7,017 nucleotides of DNA from Pseudomonadota bacterium (GCA_030636965.1 DAOVVW010000041.1:1-7017); one strand, 5' to 3'; counted from the stretch's first letter, positions 1 through 5,969 are shown. The notes: generated by a model from the letters alone, not told the origin. Made by a program: numbers and translations.

Positions 1-120
1 AAAATGACACTTTTCGCTTTTTACGACCCTTTCAAGGATGTAGGTTTACAACAGGACCTGCTGCTTGTCAAAAACTTTGGCACCTGGGGAAAAAGGTAGG
101 CTCTCCACAGATGAGGTATC
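1..120. other. Left-edge non-coding stretch, nothing assignable
   Basis: No gene can be supported here. One plus-strand frame is open from the edge to a TAG at 97-99, but 32 codons is expected by chance and the peptide has no recognisable feature. No U-tract hairpin is visible that would terminate the minus-strand gene ending at 121. Confidence 0.4.
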
Positions 121-447
121 TCAGTGCTTGGTTCTGCTGGGAGGATCCGGGATATGCATTCCGTTGAAAAGCTCGTTCATCTCTTTTGTTTGATCGATGG
201 AGATCTCCGAAGCTAACTCGTACAGGATCTGGGAAGGATCGGCGTCGTCAAAGAAGGTGGCCAGGTAAAAGGATATTGTAAGGAGACGATGGATAGTGTC
301 TTCCAATACTTCCGCCGCCCACATGACCTTATCCGTGGAGTCGACTTCTGTTATTGCCCATCCCATGTAGGCCTCGAGGTCTGACTTAATCTCATTCAGG
401 TATGAGCTTATCTCGTTCTTGAGATCTTTTGCCAGCTTGTTTTTCAC
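121..447 (-). CDS. Small acidic helical protein of unknown function (108 aa)
   Basis: I do not recognise a family. The protein is cytoplasmic in character: there is no signal peptide and no convincing membrane segment. It is rich in Glu, Asp and Lys, and its composition suggests mostly alpha helix from residue 1 to about 95, with a Pro-rich tail (residues 100-105). The start is GTG at 447-445, chosen because a strong AGGAGG (minus strand, about 460-455) lies 7 nt upstream and no in-frame ATG is equally well placed. The Shine-Dalgarno sits inside the end of the upstream 63-codon ORF, whose TGA overlaps this GTG (GTGA), so translational coupling is likely. A small inverted repeat (CAGGT/ACCTG, 465-479) lies just upstream of the ribosome site. 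The strong ribosome site is the best evidence that this is a real gene. Confidence 0.65.
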   Translation of the reverse strand: MKNKLAKDLKNEISSYLNEIKSDLEAYMGWAITEVDSTDKVMWAAEVLEDTIHRLLTISFYLATFFDDADPSQILYELASEISIDQTKEMNELFNGMHIPDPPSRTKH

Positions 448-635
448 GTCATGTCCTCCTCTGACAGGTTGCTCACCTGATATAGGTAAAATGAACTCCT
501 GTCAAGGCGTCCCTTAAACCTTGCAAACAGTAACCTCACAGCCGGCTGTTTTAAGAATTCGCTGTTTGAGAGGGGGTTTATACCAAAATCTGTGACCTGA
601 GGAAACTTGCGGCATGAGATGTTGGGTTGTATCAT
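444..635 (-). CDS. Short hypothetical protein upstream of and overlapping the 108-aa gene (63 aa)
   Basis: The frame starts at ATG 635-633 with only a weak GGA-type ribosome site and ends in TGA at 446-444. That TGA overlaps the GTG start of the next gene by four bases. The product has no signal peptide, membrane segment or motif I recognise; it contains one Cys and a basic, aromatic middle (around residues 33-52). Support comes from the GTGA overlap, which is typical of coupled genes, and from its position right after the divergent intergenic region. It may be a real small protein, or just the leader through which ribosomes reach the 108-aa gene. Confidence 0.4.
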   Translation of the reverse strand: MIQPNISCRKFPQVTDFGINPLSNSEFLKQPAVRLLFARFKGRLDRSSFYLYQVSNLSEEDMT

Positions 636-650
636 TTTCCGTATGATGTA
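628..650. promoter_or_regulatory. Imperfect inverted repeat between divergent genes
   Basis: ATCAT (631-635) and ATGAT (643-647) form a perfect 5-bp inverted repeat around a 7-nt centre, extended imperfectly on both sides to 628 and 650. It overlaps the start of the minus-strand 63-aa ORF and lies about 45-60 bp upstream of the plus-strand HAD gene. That is where a shared operator for divergent transcription would sit. A minus-strand TACAAT at 656-651 could be a -10 box, but no good -35 is visible. The operator role is inference. Confidence 0.25.
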
Positions 651-691
651 TTGTAGTAACTTCCGAAATTTATACGAAGATGGGGGGATAA

Positions 692-1333
692 ATGGCAGCA
701 GGCTCAGCTCAAATCAGCCCGATTGAAGCTGTTATATTCGATATTGGAGGAGTTCTGCTGGACTTTGACCATTCCAGGGCCTGGAAATCCCTGGGGAAAT
801 TGGCCGGAGTCGGCTGGGAGGATGTTAGAAGTTATCTGCTGGAAAGCAGACTCAGAATAGGGTACGAACTGGGAGAAATATCATCAGAGGAGATTTTCAG
901 GCGATACAGTCAAAAGTTTCAGCCGGATCTTACCTATGAGGAGTTTTACTCAGCGTGGGCACAGATCTTCAGTGAAAAGAAAGATGTGATTGAGATAGCA
1001 AAGTCGATCTCCCGGCGTGTATCGATCTATGCTCTTTCAAATACCGACCCAATCCACTTCAAATTCATCGTAGATAGCTATAATTTCCTGGATTTCTTCA
1101 ACGGCAGGGTTCTTTCATTCGAAGTAGGCAGCAGGAAGCCGGACGAAAGTATCTTCAGGGCTGCGATAGATCTGGCGGGATGTGACCCGAATACCTGCCT
1201 GTTCTTCGATGACATTGAAGAACACGTTGAGGCGGCAGCGACGGTGGGTATGAAATCGCGCAGATTCGTCAGTGTGGAGCAGATGAGGAAGGATCTTTTT
1301 GTGTGCGGACTTATTAACGAGAAGGATAAATAA
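692..1333 (+). CDS. HAD superfamily phosphatase, YihX-like (HAD-IA)
   Basis: This is a predicted cytoplasmic Mg-dependent phosphohydrolase of 213 residues, about the usual length for the subfamily (E. coli YihX, an alpha-glucose-1-phosphatase, is about 200). The HAD motifs appear in order: motif I, FDIGGVLLDFD, with Asp17 as predicted nucleophile; motif II, LSNTDP, Ser116-Asn117-Thr118; motif III, SRKPD, Lys149; motif IV, FFDD, Asp173-Asp174. A helical cap of the type found in YihX and the epoxide-hydrolase N-domain lies between residues 25 and 100 and contains YELGEISSEEIF. As in YihX (DLGN), the usual second Asp of motif I, two residues after the nucleophile, is Gly19. The ATG at 692 is preceded by GGGGGG (681-686) at a suitable distance. 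It is the first gene of a three-gene operon; the next start is 19 nt beyond its TAA. The substrate is probably a small phospho-metabolite such as a sugar phosphate, but this cannot be settled from sequence. Confidence 0.88.
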   Translation: MAAGSAQISPIEAVIFDIGGVLLDFDHSRAWKSLGKLAGVGWEDVRSYLLESRLRIGYELGEISSEEIFRRYSQKFQPDLTYEEFYSAWAQIFSEKKDVIEIAKSISRRVSIYALSNTDPIHFKFIVDSYNFLDFFNGRVLSFEVGSRKPDESIFRAAIDLAGCDPNTCLFFDDIEEHVEAAATVGMKSRRFVSVEQMRKDLFVCGLINEKDK

Positions 1334-1352
1334 TGATGCCCGGGGCAAAGCA

Positions 1353-3923
1353 ATGAAAACTGTTTTCAGATTTGTGATCCTGAGCCTGGCTGTATTGGTT
1401 CACACGGATGTTAAAGCGATACCGGCTGGTGAGGATGTCACAGGCCACTATATTCTTGATAACGGTCTGGAAGTCAGGCTTATACCTCGGCAGGCGACAC
1501 CCCTGGTAAGTACTCTGGTCCTTGTAAAGACCGGTTACGCGATGGAAAGCATGAACCAGAGGGGCTACTCTCATCTTCTTGAACATCTGATCTTCAGCGG
1601 GACCGACAGGCGCGGCAAAGAGGAGATCATGAAAGAGGTGGAGGGTGTCGGTGGGTATATTAACGGGTTCACCAGGGCGGATTACACTGGTTACATCGCG
1701 GTAAGTCACAGGGACTACAGCGACGACCTGATGGACCTTCTGTCCGACATTCTTTTTAATTCCATGATTGAGGATACCGCACTTGATGAAGCACGCAGGG
1801 TTGTTGTGGAGGAGATCCTAAAGAGAAAGAGCAGGCCCGGTGCAAGGATCGATAAGGTATTCCAGAGGCTTTTATATCCACAAAGCCCCTATTCACATAC
1901 TGGCCTTGGAAGTGAAAGCAGCCTGTCATCAGCTACAAAGCAGCGGTTAAGAGAGTTTTACCTGAGGACATACCGTCCTGACAATATGATACTGCTCATG
2001 TCCGGCAGCTTCGATGAGGTCGCCGCCCTCGGGATTCTCGAACGTAACTTCGGCAGCATCAGGCCCGGTGGGGAAAAAGGAAATGTACCAGCCGCCCCGC
2101 CCTTGACAGGACGTCATATCAATAACCTGAGGTCCGGGGTACCTGATGTTCAGGTGAGGATTGGATTCACGGGACCTGATCCCAGGGATGATGCCGCCGG
2201 GGCTCTCGAATTGCTGGGGGCCTTTCTTGGTGGGAGGGGAGGGCTGCTTGCAAAGGCTCTTGAAAGTGCCGGCATGAAACCACGTTCGGTAGGCGCACAC
2301 TTGAGTATCAACGGTAAAAGTTCCCGTTTCATAATATCGACAAGCTTTCCCGGGGAAACAGATCCCCACAGTGCCCTGGAGGTAATTCTTACAGCACTTC
2401 CCGTGGCTACCAGAGGTATTTCACCTGAAAGCGTGATCGCGACTCGTGAGAGGCTGGTATTTGAAGAGACTGTAGGTCGCGAGAAGATCCACTATTTTCT
2501 TATGGAGAAGGCTCCATGGGCTATATCAGGAGCACCCGGCCAGGGATTCTCGGTGGGCAGGGGGGATCACCTGGACGCGGATGAACTGGATAAGGTCTCC
2601 CGTTCCTTCCTGGTAGACAAACCATACGTTGCCCTGTTGGTTGTTCCTGAAGCCAGCCCGAAAGAGAAAAGGGGAAGCACCTCAGAACCGCTGTTAAGGA
2701 AAACACTTGGTAACGGAATCACGATCATCGCCGAGGAGCGTACAGACTCACAGGTATTTTCCATGCACCTGATGACCAGGCGCCGCTCGTCTCTGGAACC
2801 TGAAGGAAAGGGTGGCATTACCGATTTTATGCACCGCCTGCTCTCAAGTGGCACTGACGAACGTTCAAGGGAGGAGATAGAGGATGAACTGAGGAAGCTG
2901 GGTGTCTCTTTGTCCACGGCAGGTAATCCGCTGAGTCCTTTTGGCAACTTCTATACTTCCCGCACCTACTCATACATAAGATTGGAGTGTCTTTTGGACA
3001 AGGCTGAAAATGCGGCCTCTCTGATGGCTGATGTGGTGGTTTCGCCATCTTTTCCCGAAACCGAGATCGAAGATGTCCGAAAGAAAATGCTGGATTTTGT
3101 ATCGTACAGAGACTCTCGCCCCTCATCAGTTTCTTCTACACTTCTTGCCCGGGATCTTTACGGCGGCGTACTTGCCAGTGATGTTCTGGGCACAGCAGAT
3201 TCCATTGGATCGATCATAAGGGAGGATCTGAAGAAACTTCACGAACAATACTTCACAGCAAATAATATCATCCTTTCAATATTGAGCGATCTGCCTGCCG
3301 CTGAATCCATGGAGCTTGTCGAATCCCTTTTCGGCGTGCTTCCTGAAGGAGAACCGCCGGCAGCCATCGCTTTGCCGATCACAAAAGAGCAACATGTTGC
3401 AAGTCACAAGCTGGGCAAGCCCCAGGGGGCGGTGGCGATCGGTTCCATTACTGGTGAAATTGAAAGGGAAGATGTACCGGCATTGGCTGTGGCTTCGGGA
3501 ATTCTAAATCAGAGGATCACTTTTAACCTGAGGGAGAAAGAGGGCCTTGCATATTCAGTGGGAGCGTCACTTTCGAGTCTTGATGGCCGCTCCCTGTTTC
3601 TGCTTAGTATGGGTACAGCGCCTGATAAAATAGAGAAAGCAAGGAAGAGCATCCGGCGTGAGATAGAGTCCATTCGCAGGTCAAATGTCACACAGGCAGA
3701 GATTAATATAAGAGTTAACGCCATCTTTGGCCGGTTGCAGATGAGGATGCTATCCTCCATAAATCGCGCCTATTATCTGGGGCTCTCGGCAAGGAACGGG
3801 CTCGATCATACCTACGGTGAAGATTATCGCGAACTTCTGATGTCGGTAACCCCGGATGATGTAAAAAGCATTTGGACGAGATACCTTCCCCGGAAGAATC
3901 TGGTAGAGGCCATCGTAAGGTAA
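1353..3923 (+). CDS. Secreted M16 family zinc metallopeptidase, two-half fusion (856 aa)
   Basis: This is a predicted exported endopeptidase or peptide-degrading enzyme of the M16 (pitrilysin / processing-peptidase) family. The start at 1353 was preferred to an upstream in-frame ATG at 1299 because it gives a clean Sec signal peptide (residues 1-22, ending VKA before IPAG) and avoids overlap with the HAD gene. GGGG at 1342-1345 is the likely ribosome site. Half 1 (about 30-440) has the inverted zinc motif His74-Leu-Leu-Glu77-His78 and a distal Glu154 in the VVVEEI segment. Half 2 (about 447-856) repeats the fold, but its equivalent motif reads Asp491-Phe-Met-His494-Arg495, so it cannot bind zinc in the same way. 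The substrate-binding pair is the reverse: Arg727 and Tyr734 (LREKEGLAYSVGA) are in half 2, while the matching half-1 positions are Glu304 and Arg311. The two halves should therefore form one composite active site, as in heterodimeric M16B enzymes. Location is probably periplasmic. Confidence 0.92.
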   Translation: MKTVFRFVILSLAVLVHTDVKAIPAGEDVTGHYILDNGLEVRLIPRQATPLVSTLVLVKTGYAMESMNQRGYSHLLEHLIFSGTDRRGKEEIMKEVEGVGGYINGFTRADYTGYIAVSHRDYSDDLMDLLSDILFNSMIEDTALDEARRVVVEEILKRKSRPGARIDKVFQRLLYPQSPYSHTGLGSESSLSSATKQRLREFYLRTYRPDNMILLMSGSFDEVAALGILERNFGSIRPGGEKGNVPAAPPLTGRHINNLRSGVPDVQVRIGFTGPDPRDDAAGALELLGAFLGGRGGLLAKALESAGMKPRSVGAHLSINGKSSRFIISTSFPGETDPHSALEVILTALPVATRGISPESVIATRERLVFEETVGREKIHYFLMEKAPWAISGAPGQGFSVGRGDHLDADELDKVSRSFLVDKPYVALLVVPEASPKEKRGSTSEPLLRKTLGNGITIIAEERTDSQVFSMHLMTRRRSSLEPEGKGGITDFMHRLLSSGTDERSREEIEDELRKLGVSLSTAGNPLSPFGNFYTSRTYSYIRLECLLDKAENAASLMADVVVSPSFPETEIEDVRKKMLDFVSYRDSRPSSVSSTLLARDLYGGVLASDVLGTADSIGSIIREDLKKLHEQYFTANNIILSILSDLPAAESMELVESLFGVLPEGEPPAAIALPITKEQHVASHKLGKPQGAVAIGSITGEIEREDVPALAVASGILNQRITFNLREKEGLAYSVGASLSSLDGRSLFLLSMGTAPDKIEKARKSIRREIESIRRSNVTQAEINIRVNAIFGRLQMRMLSSINRAYYLGLSARNGLDHTYGEDYRELLMSVTPDDVKSIWTRYLPRKNLVEAIVR

Positions 3924-3941
3924 TCAGAGAGGATCACAGTA

Positions 3942-4760
3942 ATGACCAAGTTCCTTACAACACTGGTCCTGCTGCTGCTGGCTTTATTTCTCCTGGCACG
4001 ATGGCAGGAAAAGCACGCTGTTTTCTTCCCAACGAGGGAGTTTCTGGGAGAACCTTCACACTTCGGATTGAAGTACGAGGATGTCTACATTTCAGTCGGT
4101 CCGGGTGTGAAGCTTCATGGATGGTACGTTAAGGGTAGTACGGACAATACGGTCCTGTGGCTTCACGGCAATGCGGGCAACATATCGGACCGTGTAGAAA
4201 TTCTTGTGTCCATGACACAAAACCTGGGGGTTTCCAGCCTTCTGCTCGACTTCCGCGGTTATGGTAAAAGCACAGGAAAGCCTTCCGAAAAAGGCATTTA
4301 CACGGATGCCGAGGCGGCTTTTGACTGGCTCGTCAAAGAGAAGAAAACGGATGCAGGATCAGTGATCGCCTATGGTCACTCCCTCGGGTCGGCTGTTGCT
4401 GTTGACCTTGCTATAAAGGAAAAGGGGAAGCTGGGTGGCATCGTTCTGGAAAGCCCCTTTACAAGTGCGAAAGAGGTGGCGAGGATGATGTACGGGGGCC
4501 TTCCTGTGGACTTGCTGATGACCATGAAGCTGGATAATATCGGAAGGATAAACGATACAGATACGCCTCTCCTCATTATTCACGGTGAAAGCGACGAGAT
4601 TATTCCGTTTTCCATGGGGCAGAAGCTGTACGAGTCCGCTCCGGAACCGAAAACCTTTCTTCCGGTGCCTGGCGCCGATCACAGCGACTGCTACATTGTT
4701 GGCGGGGAAACCTACTGGAATGCGTGGCGTGATTTTTTGTCCTCGATAAATAACAGGTAA
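3942..4760 (+). CDS. Membrane-anchored alpha/beta hydrolase, ABHD13/Bem46-like
   Basis: This is a predicted serine hydrolase of 272 residues, a typical family length. An N-terminal hydrophobic segment (residues 4-19) without a clear cleavage site looks like a signal anchor, followed by the FFPTREF stretch common just after the anchor in this family. The alpha/beta-hydrolase core shows HGNAGN at 75-80 (oxyanion region), DFRGYGKS at 103-110, the nucleophile elbow Gly145-His-Ser147-Leu-Gly149, LESPFTS at 169-175, the acid Asp218 in HGESDEIIP, and the catalytic His247 in GADHSD. The triad Ser147-Asp218-His247 is complete. The gene begins 18 nt after the M16 stop with a GAGG ribosome site (3930-3933 region), so it belongs to the same transcript. 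Substrates in this family include esters, thioesters and peptides; which applies here is unknown. It may act on the same envelope-side material as the M16 protease, but that is inference. Confidence 0.9.
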   Translation: MTKFLTTLVLLLLALFLLARWQEKHAVFFPTREFLGEPSHFGLKYEDVYISVGPGVKLHGWYVKGSTDNTVLWLHGNAGNISDRVEILVSMTQNLGVSSLLLDFRGYGKSTGKPSEKGIYTDAEAAFDWLVKEKKTDAGSVIAYGHSLGSAVAVDLAIKEKGKLGGIVLESPFTSAKEVARMMYGGLPVDLLMTMKLDNIGRINDTDTPLLIIHGESDEIIPFSMGQKLYESAPEPKTFLPVPGADHSDCYIVGGETYWNAWRDFLSSINNR

Positions 4761-5052
4761 GAGATGCAGGTGTAGTATCTGGTTGATTATTTATAAACTG
4801 GAGCTTGGTTGATTGCGTCCAAAGATAAACAGTATCCTCCGTGGGAGAGTAGTGACATGTGTATGGGTGGTAGTCTAATTTTTCTCTGGAAACATTTGGA
4901 TAAGCAGTCCTCTTGTCTGCCCCTATAGCATCTGTCGGGTTGCACTGGAGGAATTTTACGGAGATACTATCTTTTCTGAGCAGTACAGTAAGAACTCTCC
5001 CTATTCCCGCATACTATTTGGACAATAAAATCCGTTATTTCCCCTAATTTAT
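4761..5052. other. Intergenic region after the HAD-M16-hydrolase operon
   Basis: No conserved gene or convincing rho-independent terminator is visible. A 23-codon ORF (4857-4928) has a GGGAG about 9 nt upstream but no other support. A 9-base direct repeat TGGTTGATT occurs twice near 4780 and 4806. The 10-mer AAGCAGTCCT at 4902-4911 recurs at 5131-5140, just before the first hairpin repeat. Near the right end, TATTTGGACAATA (5015-5027) resembles the -35 region at 5050-5061. Confidence 0.4.
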
Positions 5053-5061
5053 TTGACAATA
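5015..5061 (+). repeat. Direct repeat TATTTG(G)ACAATA around a -35 box
   Basis: TATTTGGACAATA (5015-5027) and TATTTGACAATA (5050-5061) differ by one inserted G and start 35 bp apart. The second copy contains the TTGACA of the promoter below. The first copy, 3.3 helical turns upstream, could be a tandem regulator site or a duplicated promoter fragment. The repeat is directly visible; the regulatory role is a guess. Confidence 0.35.
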
Positions 5062-5081
5062 GGTCTGTCTCTTGATATCTT
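5053..5081 (+). promoter_or_regulatory. Sigma70-type promoter with extended -10
   Basis: A perfect -35 TTGACA (5053-5058) is followed after exactly 17 bp by TATCTT (5076-5081, four of six matches to TATAAT). TG at 5073-5074 gives an extended -10. Transcription would begin near 5088. The initial transcript would start with a GC-rich hairpin (TCGCC 5092-5096 / GGCGA 5101-5105, with extra GG/CC pairing across a bulge) and run into the hairpin repeat at 5137 and the signal-peptide ORF at 5203. Confidence 0.6.
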
Positions 5082-5136
5082 TCTGAAGCGGTCGCCGGGG
5101 GGCGATCCCTTCCTGTTCTTACCAACATCAAAGCAG

Positions 5137-5180
5137 TCCTTCCATCGGCCCAAGTCTGTCGTTTTGGGGGTCTCGTTATT
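5137..5180 (+). repeat. Hairpin-bearing repeat element, copy A
   Basis: The 14-mer TCCTTCCATCGGCC at 5137-5150 is followed by a hairpin, CCCAAG (5149-5154) with TTTGGG (5163-5168, one G-U pair), and then a GGGGGTCTCGTTATT stretch. Copy B at 5707 matches the 14-mer at 13 of 14 positions and keeps a hairpin with different stem bases, then a similar GGGGTTCGTCTATT tail. Copy A lies in the predicted 5' leader between the promoter at 5053 and the ORF at 5203. It lacks the U-tract of a terminator. I do not recognise a riboswitch class. Confidence 0.45.
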
Positions 5181-5202
5181 ACTTATTCCCATAGTGTACT
5201 TT

Positions 5203-5316
5203 ATGAAACGCGTACTCCTTGTTGTCGTGGTGTTTTCATCGCTATCGCTGGCTGGACCTTTGCTTGCGGTCGATGGTGTTGTTATCCAGGAACTGCAAAT
5301 GGATGATCAATTATAA
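5203..5316 (+). CDS. Short secreted peptide frame (37 aa), probably the 5' end of a broken gene
   Basis: The ATG at 5203 opens a frame that begins with a textbook Sec signal peptide: MKR, then a Val/Leu/Ser-rich hydrophobic core to about residue 20, then PLLA before VDG. Only about 15 residues of mature protein follow before TAA at 5314-5316. A signal peptide on so short a mature part suggests truncation. There is no Shine-Dalgarno sequence before the ATG, which weakens the case for active translation, although a strong promoter lies 120 bp upstream. Confidence 0.35.
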   Translation: MKRVLLVVVVFSSLSLAGPLLAVDGVVIQELQMDDQL

Positions 5317-5484
5317 AGGCCAAGACTGGTACAAACGCTACGGAGATTCAAAACCTGGAGGAAAACCTCTCGAGGTAGGGTTGAGAGAGGAATGTGTCCA
5401 TTCATGAGTGAGGGGAAAATCGCTCAGTAAATTGAAACAGAAAGGCAGTGACAGATGATTGTGGGAACTGATGAGGGGACGATC

Positions 5485-5676
5485 ATGAAAAAGGCTGACG
5501 AAGTTGTTTTTGATGTATTGGATACAAACCGTAAAGAAAAGGACAGGAAGGACGAGAGAAATAAAAAGGACAGGCGTCTTGTCTTGGGGACACGGGATAC
5601 CCTGCGGGATGTGAGAAGCCAGTGGATCGAGGCTGAAAATTATCAATATGGGAAATCCCGCAAAAGGATAGATTGA
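5485..5676 (+). CDS. Small highly charged hypothetical protein (63 aa)
   Basis: An ATG at 5485 has a good GAGGGG ribosome site six bases upstream and is preferred to the in-frame ATG at 5455, which has little ribosome-site support. The product is strongly charged: residues 16-30 are almost all Lys, Arg, Asp, Glu or Asn, and the C-terminus is basic. No signal peptide or known motif is present. It shares the frame of the signal-peptide ORF at 5203 and may simply be the 3' end of that broken gene. If independent, it would be a small nucleic-acid- or protein-binding peptide by composition only. Confidence 0.3.
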   Translation: MKKADEVVFDVLDTNRKEKDRKDERNKKDRRLVLGTRDTLRDVRSQWIEAENYQYGKSRKRID

Positions 5677-5706
5677 CTTACCTGTATTAAGGGAGGATAA
5701 GCTCAT

Positions 5707-5748
5707 TCCTTCTATCGGCCAAGCTGATTGCTTGGGGTTCGTCTATTT
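5707..5748 (+). repeat. Hairpin-bearing repeat element, copy B
   Basis: TCCTTCTATCGGCC (5707-5720) matches copy A at 13 of 14 bases. It is followed by a perfect 6-bp hairpin, CCAAGC (5719-5724) / GCTTGG (5730-5735) with loop TGATT, then GGGGTTCGTCTATT. No clear promoter or signal-peptide ORF accompanies this copy, unlike copy A. Only an unsupported 13-codon frame follows (5781 onwards). Confidence 0.45.
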
Positions 5749-5832
5749 CCTGGATTCGGACGATGGAATCCCTGGTGTGAAAATGTTTGTGGAACTGCAA
5801 GGTAAATTAACCTGCCCCCAGTAATATTCTCC

Positions 5833-5883
5833 CTGAATGCTGGCTTCGCAGGTGTCCATTCAGTGGTCCCGCCAACGGCGGGA
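5833..5883. repeat. Double inverted repeat, REP/MITE-like or folded RNA
   Basis: Two adjacent perfect inverted repeats are visible. CTGAATG (5833-5839) pairs with CATTCAG (5857-5863), with a small CTG/CAG stem inside its loop. TCCCGCC (5867-5873) pairs with GGCGGGA (5877-5883) around a 3-base AAC loop. No U-tract follows in either direction, so this is not a standard intrinsic terminator. It lies about 120 bp beyond the 3' end of the ABC permease gene. Compact paired palindromes of this kind are typical of dispersed intergenic repeats, but other copies cannot be checked here. Confidence 0.45.
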
Positions 5884-5969
5884 TCTACTTGATATATCTG
5901 GAATCTCTCTTTAGAAATAAATATGTACGTGAATTTCAAGAATGTGCGGATCTGCTCCAAATCGGACCG

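Larger units (their letters stand above)
5203..5676 (+). pseudogene. Decayed gene for a small exported protein
   Basis: Coding-like peptide segments follow one another in different frames. Frame of 5203: the signal peptide and ...VVIQELQMDDQL, to TAA 5314. Shifted by one base: KAKTGTNATEIQNLEENLSR at 5316-5375, to TAG 5376. Back in the first frame: MSEGKIAQ at 5404-5427, then TAA 5428 and TGA 5449, then VGTDEGTIMKKADEVVFDV from about 5461 up to the Lys/Arg/Asp-rich end at 5676. Joined, they would give an exported protein of roughly 150 residues, with the pattern signal peptide, a TGT..TEI segment, GKIAQ, GTDEGTIM and EVVFDV. This reminds me of small periplasmic DUF4412-like proteins, but that is a guess. 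At least two frame changes and two in-frame stops are needed, so decay is more likely than programmed frameshifting. A set of unrelated short ORFs is the alternative. Confidence 0.4.

Noticed and set aside
1..99. Open plus-strand frame from the left edge to TAG 97-99, as the end of a gene
   Set aside because: The length is within chance expectation and the peptide shows no family feature.
1299..1352. Upstream in-frame start for the M16 gene that would overlap the HAD gene
   Set aside because: It would place 18 extra residues before a well-formed signal peptide. The ATG at 1353 fits better with export and with the operon spacing.
1947..2947. Minus-strand frames inside the M16 gene
   Set aside because: They are shadow frames of a clearly coding plus-strand gene and have no domain features of their own.
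4857..4928. 23-codon ORF with a GGGAG upstream
   Set aside because: It is too short to judge, has a suboptimal spacing of about 9 nt, and has no motif.
5053..5202. TTG start at 5053 giving an 87-aa protein that includes the signal peptide
   Set aside because: The TTG is part of the TTGACA -35 box, has no ribosome site, and would bury the signal peptide in the middle of the protein.
5712..5960. Minus-strand 82-aa frame between the permease and the decayed gene
   Set aside because: It crosses several inverted repeats and lacks a ribosome site and a recognisable protein motif. It is better explained as a repeat-rich intergenic region.
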